This document shows positions 17,432 to 25,828 of a DNA stretch of 64,000 nucleotides, in pieces. The DNA lies in the NCBI RefSeq assembly GCF_000720115.1, contig NZ_JOIR01000034.1:1-64000 (forward strand), in the 5' to 3' direction. Numbering within the stretch: position 1 is the first letter of the stretch; each line of letters opens with the position of its first letter. The notes beneath the pieces are model-generated. The model ran no database searches. It was not told the origin of the DNA and saw nothing but the letters and a program-made list of their open reading frames with translations. Source of the stretch: Streptomyces sp. NRRL F-2580 (GTDB lineage Bacteria > Actinomycetota > Actinomycetes > Streptomycetales > Streptomycetaceae). Both the position numbers and the translations under genes were made by a program.

Positions 17432-18220
17432 CTACCGGGCCCTCGCCACCAGGCTCTGCAGATACCCCCGGCCGCACGCGAGCTGTGCGGGCAGGTCGGC
17501 GGCGTCCGGGTACCAGCGTTTCTCGTACTCCCAGCAGAGCCAGCCGTCCGCCGGTGCGGCGGCCACCGCTTCGGGGAGGGGGAGCACCCCGGTGCCGAGA
17601 CCCGTCGGGGTGAGGTCCTGCGCTGACCGTACGTCCTTCACTTGTACGTAGCCCAGGTGCGCGGCCAGGGCCTGCCGGGACCGGGCCGGGGGTTCGCCGG
17701 CGAGCCAGGTGTGCAGGATGTCCCAGACGGCGCCGACGCCCGGGTGCGCGACGCGGTCGAGCACCCGGGCGGCTGCGGCGGCGGTGCGATGGGAGTCGTG
17801 GGTCTCCAGCAGGATCCGCACGCCGTGCCGCTCGGCGAACGGCGCCGCGGCGAGCAGGCGGCGCACGGCGTGGGCGTCAGCGGCCGCCTCGGGCAGGTCG
17901 GCGCCCCCCGGAAAGACGCGGACGTACGGGGCCTCCAGATCGGCGGCGAGCTGGATGAGGCCGCGCAGTTCGGTGAGGACCGGCTCGTCCGCGCCGGGGG
18001 CGGCGACCCTGGCGTAGCCCGCGACCGCGAGGGCTGTGACGCCTGCGGCGGTGAGGGTCCGCAGTCCGGCAGCCCGCTCGGTGGCCGGGCTGTCGGGGTG
18101 CAGGGGTTCCTCTGGATGGGCGCGCAGTTCGAGGCCGTCGAAGCCGTGGGAGGCCGCGAGGGCCGCGCTGCAGTCGAGCGGCGCGCCGGGCAGGCCGAGC
18201 GTGGAGAAGGCGTACTTCAC
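17432..18220 (-). CDS. Sugar phosphate isomerase/epimerase (AP-endonuclease-2 TIM barrel)
   Basis: A 262-residue TIM-barrel protein from GTG 18220, overlapping the LacI stop by four bases, so the two are co-translated. It opens with VKYAFSTLGLPGAPLD and has metal-ligand positions in 'RILLETHDSH', AVWDILHTW and 'YVQVKDVR', ending with 'GWLCWEYEKRWYPD', typical of xylose-isomerase-like enzymes that rearrange or cleave sugars and keto-sugars with a divalent metal. Together with the divergent oxidoreductase-aldolase-isomerase genes it suggests one catabolic pathway. The substrate is unknown. Confidence 0.8.
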   Translation of the reverse strand: MKYAFSTLGLPGAPLDCSAALAASHGFDGLELRAHPEEPLHPDSPATERAAGLRTLTAAGVTALAVAGYARVAAPGADEPVLTELRGLIQLAADLEAPYVRVFPGGADLPEAAADAHAVRRLLAAAPFAERHGVRILLETHDSHRTAAAAARVLDRVAHPGVGAVWDILHTWLAGEPPARSRQALAAHLGYVQVKDVRSAQDLTPTGLGTGVLPLPEAVAAAPADGWLCWEYEKRWYPDAADLPAQLACGRGYLQSLVARAR

Positions 18221-19293
18221 GGACGGCTCCCCTCGGTCGGCGGCGGCGCGGTGGAGGCGCGCACCATCAGCTCGGTGGGCAGCGTGGTGATCCCGCCCGG
18301 TGGCTGCGGTCGGCGGCCGGTGACCAGCTGGGCGGCGAGCACGCCCGCCTCGCGCAGGGGCACCCGGACGGTGGTGAGCGCGGGGGCGGTGTCCGCACAG
18401 AAGGGCAGGTCGTCGAATCCGGCGACGGACACGTCCTCGGGGATCCGTATCCCCTCCTCGCGCAGGGCGGCGGCGACTCCGGCGGCGATGGTGTCGTTGG
18501 CGGCCGCGACGGCGGTGAAGGGTGCCCCGCGGCGGAGCAGTTCCCTGGCGGCGTCGTAGCCGGCGGATCGTTCGAAGGCGGCGTGCAAGGTGAGAGCAGC
18601 ACAGGCTTCGGGGAGGTCGGGGTCGTGTCGCAGCAGGGCGGCGCGGTGTCCGGCGAGCCGCTCGCGGGTGGTGCTCAGCCCCTGGGGGCCCGCGACGTAG
18701 GCGATGCGCCGGTGACCGAGTGTCAGCAGGTGCTCGGCGAGGCGGAAGGCACCGCCGTGGTCGTCGAACATCACGGTGGTGACGGGCAGTCCGGCGGGGA
18801 CGGGCAGCGGAGGCCGACCGCACAGGACGACGGGGGCGCCGCCTGCGGCCATCCGCGCGATGCGGGCGGCGAGTGCATCGGCGTGCTCGGGGTCCTCGAC
18901 GGCGCCGCCGGTGAGGACGATCCCGCCGGCGCGCTGCCCCTCCAGCAGGGTCAGGTAGGACAGTTCGGCCGCGGGGTCGCCTTCGGTGTTGCAGACGACG
19001 GCGAGCCGGCGGCCTCCCGTTTGGCCGGTGGTCGCCAGGGCTCCTTGCAGGGAGCCGGCGAGGATCCCGAAGAAGCTGTCGGCGACGTCGTGGACGAGGA
19101 CGCCGACGAGGTCGGAGGTGGCGGCCGCCAGCGCGCGGGCGGGGCCGTTGGCGATGTACCCGAGCTCTTCGACTGCGCGCTCGACCCGGGTTCGGGTGGA
19201 GCCGGCCACCGGGTATCCGCCGTTCAGCACGCGCGAGACCGTGGCGGGCGATACGCCCGCCTGCGCCGCGACCTCGGCCAGAGTCACCGCCAT
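18217..19293 (-). CDS. LacI-family transcriptional regulator
   Basis: A 358-residue repressor starting at ATG 19293 behind a GGAGAGG site. The helix-turn-helix TLAEVAAQAGVSPATVSRVL is at residues 4-23 and the hinge follows. The C-terminal sugar-binding domain contains PFTAVAAANDTIAAGVAAAL and 'IPEDVSVAGFDDLPF'. It is divergent from the Gfo/Idh gene, and the 169-bp gap holds GAAAGCGCTTTC palindromes of the type LacI proteins bind. It therefore most likely represses both arms of the cluster and itself until its sugar effector appears. Confidence 0.9.
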   Translation of the reverse strand: MAVTLAEVAAQAGVSPATVSRVLNGGYPVAGSTRTRVERAVEELGYIANGPARALAAATSDLVGVLVHDVADSFFGILAGSLQGALATTGQTGGRRLAVVCNTEGDPAAELSYLTLLEGQRAGGIVLTGGAVEDPEHADALAARIARMAAGGAPVVLCGRPPLPVPAGLPVTTVMFDDHGGAFRLAEHLLTLGHRRIAYVAGPQGLSTTRERLAGHRAALLRHDPDLPEACAALTLHAAFERSAGYDAARELLRRGAPFTAVAAANDTIAAGVAAALREEGIRIPEDVSVAGFDDLPFCADTAPALTTVRVPLREAGVLAAQLVTGRRPQPPGGITTLPTELMVRASTAPPPTEGSRP

Positions 19294-19363
19294 GCTGCAC
19301 CTCTCCTTCAGGACCCGGGTCATCGTCTCATCCGGTGTCTGCATCTCCATACTCCCCGTTTCA

Positions 19364-19375
19364 GAAAGCGCTTTC
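19364..19375. promoter_or_regulatory. LacI-type palindromic operator, site 1
   Basis: GAAAGCGCTTTC, a perfect 12-bp palindrome 71-82 bases upstream of the LacI gene start. It is an identical copy of the core of the site at 19432. The central CG pair flanked by symmetric arms is typical of LacI-family operators. Confidence 0.8.
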
Positions 19376-19378
19376 CAT

Positions 19379-19392
19379 CACTCGATCGAGTG
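19379..19392. promoter_or_regulatory. Second kind of palindrome between the operators
   Basis: CACTCGATCGAGTG is a perfect 14-bp palindrome lying between the two GAAAGCGCTTTC sites and differing in sequence. It may bind another regulator or be part of a composite control region. No second regulator gene is nearby. Confidence 0.5.
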
Positions 19393-19430
19393 TTGCGCGG
19401 CCAGCTTCCGCCGCCCTAGCCTGATCGAAG

Positions 19431-19444
19431 AGAAAGCGCTTTCT
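19431..19444. promoter_or_regulatory. LacI-type palindromic operator, site 2
   Basis: AGAAAGCGCTTTCT is a perfect 14-bp palindrome 19-32 bases upstream of the oxidoreductase start, directly before its GGAGGGGG ribosome site. Binding here would block the promoter or early transcription of the rightward operon. Site centres are 68 bases apart, which would allow looping. Confidence 0.8.
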
Positions 19445-19462
19445 ATCGATGGAGGGGGAACC

Positions 19463-20614
19463 ATGGAGCGCAGGACGATCAAGATCGCGATGAACGGCGT
19501 CACTGGGCGCATGGGGTACCGGCAGCATCTGGTCCGTGCGCTGCTCACCCTGCGCGAGCAGGGCGGTCTCGATCTCGGCGACGGAACGGCGCTCTGGCCG
19601 GAGCCGGTTCTCGTGGGGCGCCGGGAATCCGCCCTGCGGGCCATCGCCGAGCGGCACGGCCTGGAGCACATCAGCACGGATCTCGCGGCCGTGCTGGCCG
19701 ATCCGGAGGTCGAGATCTACTTCGACGCACAGGTCACCGGCGCCCGCGAGGCGGCGGTCCGCCAGGCCATAGCGGCGGGCAAGCACGTCTACTGCGAGAA
19801 GCCGACGGCCCTGACCTTCGAGGCCTCGCTCGAACTGGCCCGGCTGGCTACGGCTGCCGGGATCAAACACGGCGTGGTGCAGGACAAGCTGTTCCTGCCG
19901 GGGCTGCTCAAGCTGAGGCGGCTGATCGAGAGCGGATTCTTCGGCGAGATCCTGTCCGTGCGCGGAGAGTTCGGGTACTGGGTCTTCGAGGGCGACTGGC
20001 AGACCGCGCAGCGGCCGTCGTGGAACTATCGCGCGGAGGAGGGCGGAGGCATCGTCGCCGACATGTTCCCGCACTGGGAGTACCTGCTCCACGAGCTCTT
20101 CGGCCGGGTGCGCACGGTGCAGGCCCTCACCCGCACGCACATCGGCCGTCGCTGGGACGAGGCGGGCAAGCCCTATGAGGCCACGGCAGACGACGCCGCG
20201 TACGGGATTTTCGAACTGGAAGGCGGTGCGGTCGCCCAGATCAATTCGTCCTGGGCGGTCCGGGTCCACCGGGACGAACTGGTGGAGTTCCAGGTGGACG
20301 GCACACACGGGTCGGCCGTCGCCGGGCTGCGCGGTTGCCGGATCCAGCACCGCGGGGCAACGCCGAAGCCGGTGTGGAATCCCGATCTGCCGCAGACCGA
20401 GACCTTCCGCTCCCAGTGGCAGGAGGTGCCGGACAACAGTCCCGCCGACAACGGCTTCAAGGCCCAGTGGGAGCTCTTCCTACGGCATGTCGTCCTCGAC
20501 GAGACCTGGTGGTGGGACCTGCTGGCCGGTGCGCGCGGAGTACAGCTCGCCGAGCTGGGCCTGCGCTCCTCGGCCGAGGGCCGGCGGCTGCCGGTGCCGG
20601 AGGTGGCGCTGTGA
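19463..20614 (+). CDS. Gfo/Idh/MocA-family NAD(P)-dependent sugar oxidoreductase
   Basis: A 383-residue dehydrogenase. The N-terminal Rossmann fold starts KIAMNGVTGRMGYRQHL (a variant of the usual GxGxxG), and the catalytic-region motif GKHVYCEKPTALTF (Glu-Lys-Pro) is intact. The C-terminal sheet domain holds 'GGGIVADMFPHWEYLLHEL'. Family members oxidise or reduce sugars, often to 3-keto sugars. First gene of a three-gene operon with four-base overlaps, behind a LacI operator. It probably makes the keto intermediate that the following enzymes cleave or isomerise; that is inference. Confidence 0.85.
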   Translation: MERRTIKIAMNGVTGRMGYRQHLVRALLTLREQGGLDLGDGTALWPEPVLVGRRESALRAIAERHGLEHISTDLAAVLADPEVEIYFDAQVTGAREAAVRQAIAAGKHVYCEKPTALTFEASLELARLATAAGIKHGVVQDKLFLPGLLKLRRLIESGFFGEILSVRGEFGYWVFEGDWQTAQRPSWNYRAEEGGGIVADMFPHWEYLLHELFGRVRTVQALTRTHIGRRWDEAGKPYEATADDAAYGIFELEGGAVAQINSSWAVRVHRDELVEFQVDGTHGSAVAGLRGCRIQHRGATPKPVWNPDLPQTETFRSQWQEVPDNSPADNGFKAQWELFLRHVVLDETWWWDLLAGARGVQLAELGLRSSAEGRRLPVPEVAL

Positions 20615-21768
20615 GCATCCGACTCCCCTCGGCCGACGGCGGGTTCCGCGTGCACCGGCCGAACCCCGATCCGTATCCCCCACTCACCTGCGGCCCGGCC
20701 CGCAGCCGCACCTTCTACGCGGCCGCTCACGTGGTCGCCGATCCGCTCGCCGCGTCGGCCGAAGCCGGGCCGGCGGTCGACTGGGAGGCCACGCTGGCCT
20801 TCCGGCGCCGCCTGTGGGCGCAAGGGCTCGGGGTGGCCGAGGCCATGGACACCGCGCAGCGCGGCATGGGCCTGGACTGGCCGACGGCGGCGGAGCTCAT
20901 CCGCCGGTCGGCGGCCGAGGCCCGGGCGGTGGGCGGCCGGATCGTCTGCGGCGCGGGCACGGACCAGCTTACGGATGGCCGCACGTACTCCCTCAACGAG
21001 ATCGCCGCGGCGTACGAGGAACAGCTCGCGCACATCGAGGCGTGCGGGGCGGGGGCCGTCCTGATGGCCTCGCGGGCCCTGGCCGCGCCGGCGCGTGCCC
21101 CCGAGGACTATCTGGAGGTGTACGGCGGCCTGCTCCGGCAGAGCGTACGGCCGGTGGTGCTGCACTGGCTGGGGCCCATGTTCGACCCGGCGCTGGCCGG
21201 CTACTGGGGTCACGCGGATCTCGACGCGGCCACGGACGTCTTTCTGAAGATCATCGCCGATTGTCCCGAGAAGGTGGAGGGGATCAAGGTCTCGCTGCTG
21301 GACGCGGAGCGGGAGGTGGACATCCGGCGCCGGCTGCCGGCCGGCGTGCGCTGCTACACCGGCGATGACTACCACTACCCCGAACTGATCGCCGGGGACG
21401 GGGAGCTGGCCAGCGACGCGCTGCTGGGGATTTTCGACCCGATAGCCCCGATCGCCGCCCGGGCCGCGATCGCGCTCGACCGGGGCGATATCGACGGCTT
21501 CGGTGAGTTGCTGGACCCGACGGTCTCCCTGTCGAGACATCTCTTCGCCCCGCCGACCCGTTTCTACAAGACGGGGGTGGTGCTGCTGGCCTGGCTGGCC
21601 GGGTACCAGGACCACTTCACGATGGTGGGCGGGCTGCAGTCGGCCCGCTCCCTCCCCCACCTGGCGACGGCGTACGAACTGGCCGACGGTCTGGGACTGT
21701 TCCCCGATTCCGAGCTCGCGGAGGACCGGATGCGCCGGCTGCTCGCCGTGTACGGGGTGTCGTCATGA
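20611..21768 (+). CDS. DUF993 protein, dihydrodipicolinate-synthase-like aldolase fold
   Basis: A 385-residue protein from GTG 20611, overlapping both neighbours by four bases. It matches the DUF993 family, distant relatives of DHDPS/NAL class I aldolases. 'DWPTAAELIRRSAAEARAVG', 'VVLHWLGPMFDPALAGYW' and EKVEGIKVSLLDAEREVDIR can be aligned to the barrel, and a Lys in 'GIKVSLLD' sits where the Schiff-base Lys is expected. Activity in this family is not established as far as I know. By context it would cleave a keto-sugar or keto-acid made by the upstream dehydrogenase. Confidence 0.8.
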   Translation: MSIRLPSADGGFRVHRPNPDPYPPLTCGPARSRTFYAAAHVVADPLAASAEAGPAVDWEATLAFRRRLWAQGLGVAEAMDTAQRGMGLDWPTAAELIRRSAAEARAVGGRIVCGAGTDQLTDGRTYSLNEIAAAYEEQLAHIEACGAGAVLMASRALAAPARAPEDYLEVYGGLLRQSVRPVVLHWLGPMFDPALAGYWGHADLDAATDVFLKIIADCPEKVEGIKVSLLDAEREVDIRRRLPAGVRCYTGDDYHYPELIAGDGELASDALLGIFDPIAPIAARAAIALDRGDIDGFGELLDPTVSLSRHLFAPPTRFYKTGVVLLAWLAGYQDHFTMVGGLQSARSLPHLATAYELADGLGLFPDSELAEDRMRRLLAVYGVSS

Positions 21769-22598
21769 GCGCGGCGCCGGAGCGGTTCAGCCTCAATCAG
21801 GAGACGGTCCGCCAGTGGTCCGTGCCCGAACTGGTCGCCGGGTGCGTGGCGGCCGGAGTGGGGGCCGTCGGGCTCTGGCGGGGACCCGTCCAAGGGTTCG
21901 GGGTGCGGGAGACGGCGAAGCTGGTCGCCGGGGCGGGGCTGCGTGTGAGCTCGCTCTGCCGCGGTGGGTTCTTCACCGCGGCGGATCCGGCCGGCCGGGC
22001 GGCCGCGCTGGACGACAACCGCAGGGCGGTGGAGGAGGCCGCCGAGCTGGGCGCCGACACGCTGGTCCTGGTCTCGGGCGGGCTGCCCTCGGGCGATCGG
22101 GACCTGGTCGGGGCGCGTGGACGGATAGCGGAGATCCTGGGCGAGTTGGCGCCGTGGGCCGGCGGGCACGGGGTACGGCTGGGGATCGAGGCGCTGCATC
22201 CGATGTTCGCCTCGGACCGCTGTGTGGTCTCCACCCTCGGCCAGGCCCTGGACATCGCCGAGCAGTTCCCGGCGGAGCAGGTGGGGGTGGTGGCCGACTC
22301 GTATCACCTGTGGTGGGACGAGCGGCTGCCCGCCGACCTGCTCCGGGCCGGCGGGTCCGGGCGCATCGTGTCCGTCCAGGTGGCCGACTGGGTGACCCCG
22401 CTGCCCGAGGGCGTGCTGTGGGGGCGCGGACAGCTCGGCGACGGATCCATAGACCTTCGGGGCTTCCGGCACCTGGCCGACACGGCCGGCTACCGGGGCC
22501 CGGTGGAGGTGGAGATCTTCAGTCCGGGGCTGTGGGCCCGGGACGGTACCGAGGTGCTGCGGGAGGTGATCGAGCGCTACCGCGAGCACGTGGACTGA
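21765..22598 (+). CDS. Sugar phosphate isomerase/epimerase, second copy of the fold
   Basis: A 277-residue TIM-barrel protein (ATG 21765, ATGA overlap with the DUF993 stop). Metal-site motifs are visible in 'VRLGIEALHPMF', VGVVADSYHLWW and GYRGPVEVEIFSP. It is clearly different in sequence from the isomerase at 17432, so the locus uses two distinct enzymes of this superfamily, not a duplicate. Last gene of the rightward operon. No transporter follows. Confidence 0.85.
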   Translation: MSAAPERFSLNQETVRQWSVPELVAGCVAAGVGAVGLWRGPVQGFGVRETAKLVAGAGLRVSSLCRGGFFTAADPAGRAAALDDNRRAVEEAAELGADTLVLVSGGLPSGDRDLVGARGRIAEILGELAPWAGGHGVRLGIEALHPMFASDRCVVSTLGQALDIAEQFPAEQVGVVADSYHLWWDERLPADLLRAGGSGRIVSVQVADWVTPLPEGVLWGRGQLGDGSIDLRGFRHLADTAGYRGPVEVEIFSPGLWARDGTEVLREVIERYREHVD

Positions 22599-22610
22599 GT
22601 GAGCGGCGGG

Positions 22611-23504
22611 TCAGCCCTCGTAGTCGTACTTCATGCCGATGCCCAGGGTGCTCTGGGTCGGGAGGAGGCCGGCGCCGACGATGTCGAGGACCGGCGGGAG
22701 GAGGAGTTCAGCGAGCCGGGCCGTTTCCTGCGGGGTCAGCGCCGACCAGGGGGCCGAGGCGAGTTCGTCGGTGAGCTTCTCGACGGCGGTGCGCAGTGCC
22801 AGTCCGGCTCCGGTGGCCGTGCCGTCCTCGGCCAGCAGGTTCCGGCCGGCGAGCCGGTCGCGGGCGGCATTCCACTCGTCGGCGGACCACTGGCGGCTCT
22901 CGAACCACTCGGCCGGGGCGGCGCCCGCACCGGAGTGCAGGACCAGCGACTCGACCGCGTCGAGGTGGTGGGCCTGGAGGGCGGCGAGGTGGCCGTCCCC
23001 GCGGTGCTCGCGCAGGATCGTCGCCGCGTGCCAGAGCACGGCGTGCGGTACGTCGGGCCAGGGCAGGGCGGCGTTGGCGGCGGCCAGCGGGCGGCCGGCC
23101 GTGGCGGCGGCCTCGGCGGCGCGTTGGGCGAGCATCGCCGCCTCGGCCAGGTCCGGGGAGGCGGTCCGCTCGCCGAGGAGGGCCCGCAGGGAGCGGTCCG
23201 CAGCGACGGCGCGGGCCGCGAGCACCCGGGCCGGCGGGGCGGTGTGCCAGGACTGCCCGACGTACCGCTCCACCATCCGCGGGCTGAAGCTGAAGAAGAG
23301 GGCGTTCACGAGTTCCGGTTCGGCGGGGCCGAGCGGGGCGGCCCGGAAGGCGAAGTACATCGGCCACCTGTCGTCGGTGGCGTAGCCGAGCGCGCCGGCC
23401 TCGTCGTAGGCCTCGGGGGCGAAGTAGACGATGGCGTGTACGGGTTCGAGCAGTTGCCACAGCTGCCGGACGGTACCCAGTCCATGTGCGCCGCTGTACG
23501 TCAT
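22611..23504 (-). CDS. SCO6745-family protein
   Basis: A 297-residue, almost all-helical soluble protein of the actinobacterial SCO6745 family, whose function is unknown. It opens 'GTVRQLWQLLEPVHAIVYFA', holds 'EAYDEAGALGYATDDRWPMYFAFRAAPLG' split over two helices, and ends with a conserved 'LPTQSTLGIGMKYDYEG'. A GGGGGAAAG site precedes ATG 23504. It is convergent with the sugar operon and divergent from the next gene, so it is probably expressed alone. Confidence 0.8.
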   Translation of the reverse strand: MTYSGAHGLGTVRQLWQLLEPVHAIVYFAPEAYDEAGALGYATDDRWPMYFAFRAAPLGPAEPELVNALFFSFSPRMVERYVGQSWHTAPPARVLAARAVAADRSLRALLGERTASPDLAEAAMLAQRAAEAAATAGRPLAAANAALPWPDVPHAVLWHAATILREHRGDGHLAALQAHHLDAVESLVLHSGAGAAPAEWFESRQWSADEWNAARDRLAGRNLLAEDGTATGAGLALRTAVEKLTDELASAPWSALTPQETARLAELLLPPVLDIVGAGLLPTQSTLGIGMKYDYEG

Positions 23505-23620
23505 ATCGCTTTCCCCCAGGGTCAGTTGATGCCCGAAATGACTTGAGGTCAGCGTAGATCAGGAGGGTCGGAGGAAGTGGTGAGGGGGTGGTGAGGTTGC
23601 GGTCTCAAGGGTGACATAAC

Positions 23621-25252
23621 GTGCCCACCATGGACCAGGAGCACATAGCCGGACCGGCCGGTGACGGCGAAGGCGCAGGCAGGCGGCGGTTCCTCGCGAT
23701 CGCGACGGCGGCGGCCACGGCTGCCGGGCTCGGCGCCGTGGCAGGCTGCGGGGGCGGGGACGACGGCGCCGACCGGCTGGGCGGGGCCGGCGGGTCGGCG
23801 GCGCCGGGCGGGAAGCCCTCGGGGGCGAGTGCGCAGGGTTTCGACGTCAAGGCCGAGAACGCGAAGCAGGGCCACGCCGACTGGCCGGTCACCAAGGCGG
23901 GGCCGGCGCGGGCCATCGAGGGCTTCGCGGACAAGGTCAGTGTGCTGCCCGGCGAGTCCTTCGGTCTGCACGTGTCGACCACCGCGCCGCGGTTCACCGT
24001 CTCCGCCTACCGGATGGGCTGGTACGGCGGGGCCCGGGCCCGGCTGGTGTGGCGCTCCGAGGCCCTCCCGGGGGCGCGCCAGCCGGAGCACACGGTGGAC
24101 CCGGGCACGCGGATGGTCCGCACGCGCTGGGCCCGTACCACCACGGTCGAGACCAAGGACTGGCCGGAGGGCTGCTACCTGCTGCGGCTCGACGCTCAGG
24201 GCGGCGAGGGGCAGCGCTTCGTACCCATGACCGTCCGGTCTGCGGCGACGGCCGGGCGTACGGTCGTGGTCAACGCGGTGGCCACCTGGCAGGCGTACAA
24301 CCGGTGGGGCGGCTACGGCAGCTACGACGGCCCCAGCGGCGGCTACGCCTCGCGCTCGCTCGCCGTGACCTTCGACCGGCCGTACGAGTACGACGACGGC
24401 GCGGGCCTGTTCCTGGTGTACGAGGCTCCCCTGATCGCGCTGGCCGAGCGGCTCGGCATACCCCTGGCGTACGCGACCACGACCGACGTGGCACGGGAGA
24501 AGCGGCTGCTGGAGGGTGCGGCCGCGGTGCTCTCGCTCGGGCACGACGAATACTGGTCCCCGGATCAGCGGGCCCACTTCACTGCCGCCCGCGACGCCGG
24601 CACCAACATCGCGGTCCTGGGAGCGAACTGCTGCTTCCGCCGGATCCGACTGGAGGCCTCCGACCTGGGGCCGGACCGGACGCTGGTCTGCTACAAGTCC
24701 TCCTACGACCAGGACCCGGGGTTCAAGCGGGGCCATCCGGCGACGGTGGACTTCCGTTCGGCGCCCGGCGCGGACCCGGAGAGCTCGTTGCTCGGCGTGA
24801 TCTACGACGGCTATCCGGTGGACGCCCCGTACGTAGTGACCAACCCGGGCCACTGGCTGTTCGAGGGCACCGGCGCGCGGGCCGGCGATCGCTTCGAGCA
24901 CCTGGTCGGGGTGGAGTACGACAAGGTCAACACCGGTTTCCCGACGCCGCGGCCGATCGAGATACTGGCCCACTCACCCGTGGTGTGCGAGGGCCGCCCC
25001 AGCCACCAGGACACGGCGTACTACACGGTGGCGAGCGGGGCGGGCGTGTTCGCGACCGGCACGATGCGGTGGGTGGAGGCCCTGGACGCGACGGGCGACG
25101 GCCGCAGCGGGAGGAACCACGGGCTGGACGCGCGGTCCGGGGCGCTGACCACCCGGGTGACGGAGAACCTCCTGCGGGTGCTCGCCGAGGGCCCGGCGGG
25201 CCGGTCGCATCCGGCACAGGACAACGTCAAGGCGGTGTACGGGGGTTCGTGA
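23621..25252 (+). CDS. Tat-exported lipoprotein, N,N-dimethylformamidase large-subunit-like
   Basis: A 543-residue protein from GTG 23621 (ATG 23630 is an alternative). The N-terminus has a twin-arginine pair (GRRRFLAIATAAATAAGLG) and a lipobox ending AVAGC (Cys about 45), so it is folded before export and anchored to the membrane. The mature part matches the DmfA2 large-subunit fold of N,N-dimethylformamidase (LSLGHDEYWSPDQRAHFTAA, 'TNIAVLGANCCFRRIRLE'). In that family the enzyme is cytoplasmic and uses iron. Here an extracellular relative of unknown substrate is likely. Confidence 0.75.
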   Translation: MPTMDQEHIAGPAGDGEGAGRRRFLAIATAAATAAGLGAVAGCGGGDDGADRLGGAGGSAAPGGKPSGASAQGFDVKAENAKQGHADWPVTKAGPARAIEGFADKVSVLPGESFGLHVSTTAPRFTVSAYRMGWYGGARARLVWRSEALPGARQPEHTVDPGTRMVRTRWARTTTVETKDWPEGCYLLRLDAQGGEGQRFVPMTVRSAATAGRTVVVNAVATWQAYNRWGGYGSYDGPSGGYASRSLAVTFDRPYEYDDGAGLFLVYEAPLIALAERLGIPLAYATTTDVAREKRLLEGAAAVLSLGHDEYWSPDQRAHFTAARDAGTNIAVLGANCCFRRIRLEASDLGPDRTLVCYKSSYDQDPGFKRGHPATVDFRSAPGADPESSLLGVIYDGYPVDAPYVVTNPGHWLFEGTGARAGDRFEHLVGVEYDKVNTGFPTPRPIEILAHSPVVCEGRPSHQDTAYYTVASGAGVFATGTMRWVEALDATGDGRSGRNHGLDARSGALTTRVTENLLRVLAEGPAGRSHPAQDNVKAVYGGS

Positions 25253-25395
25253 CACCGGTGCGTTCCGGGACGGAGGGGTGGGGTGGACTTCGCGCGGACG
25301 GGGCGCCTAGGATCGTGATCACGGCATCGCGTGTCGGTCACCGGCTGGGTGAGGCATGGAGGCGCCCGTGATGTGCCTTTCGGAGGCATTCACTC

Positions 25396-25797
25396 ATGTC
25401 TGTGCAACTGAACCACACGATCATCCACTCCCGTGACAACCGGGAGTCCGCCGAATTCCTGGCGGACGTCCTCGGCCTTGAGGTCGGGGAGGAGTGGGGA
25501 CCTTTCATCCCCGTCGAGACCGCCAACGGCGTCACCTTGGACTTCGCGACCATCCCGGCCGAGTCCATCACCCCGCAGCACTACGCGTTCCTCCTCTCCG
25601 AGGAGGAGTTCGACGTGGCGTTCGAGAAGATCCGGACCGCGGGCGTCCCGTACTTCGCGGATCCGTACGGCAAGCACCCCGGCGAGATCAACCACAACGA
25701 CGGGGGCCGCGGCGTCTACTTCACGGACCCCGCGGGGCACGGGATGGAGATCATCACGCGCCCGTACGGCTACCAGGAGCCGGGCACCGACGGCTGA
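25396..25797 (+). CDS. VOC-family (glyoxalase/dioxygenase fold) protein
   Basis: A 133-residue single-module vicinal-oxygen-chelate protein with two beta-alpha-beta-beta-beta units. It opens QLNHTIIHSRDNRESAEFLA and has metal-ligand candidates at His5, His57 ('PQHYAFLL') and the Glu of GHGMEIITRPYG, usual for glyoxalase-like enzymes. A GGAGGC-like site precedes ATG 25396. Substrate unknown; the single-gene unit ends at a hairpin shared with the convergent neighbour. Confidence 0.85.
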   Translation: MSVQLNHTIIHSRDNRESAEFLADVLGLEVGEEWGPFIPVETANGVTLDFATIPAESITPQHYAFLLSEEEFDVAFEKIRTAGVPYFADPYGKHPGEINHNDGGRGVYFTDPAGHGMEIITRPYGYQEPGTDG

Positions 25798-25798
25798 G

Positions 25799-25825
25799 CC
25801 ACCGGTCCACCTCGTGAACCGGTGG
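25799..25825. terminator. Hairpin between converging genes
   Basis: CCACCGGTCCAC and GTGAACCGGTGG pair with one mismatch around a three-base loop. The hairpin follows the VOC stop codon directly and ends four bases before the HEAT-like gene's stop, so it can serve both. Confidence 0.6.
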
Positions 25826-25828
25826 CGG

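Noticed and set aside
19361-20350. Open frame antisense to the Gfo/Idh gene
   Set aside because: The sense strand has a convincing dehydrogenase with operator and ribosome site; the antisense is a shadow.
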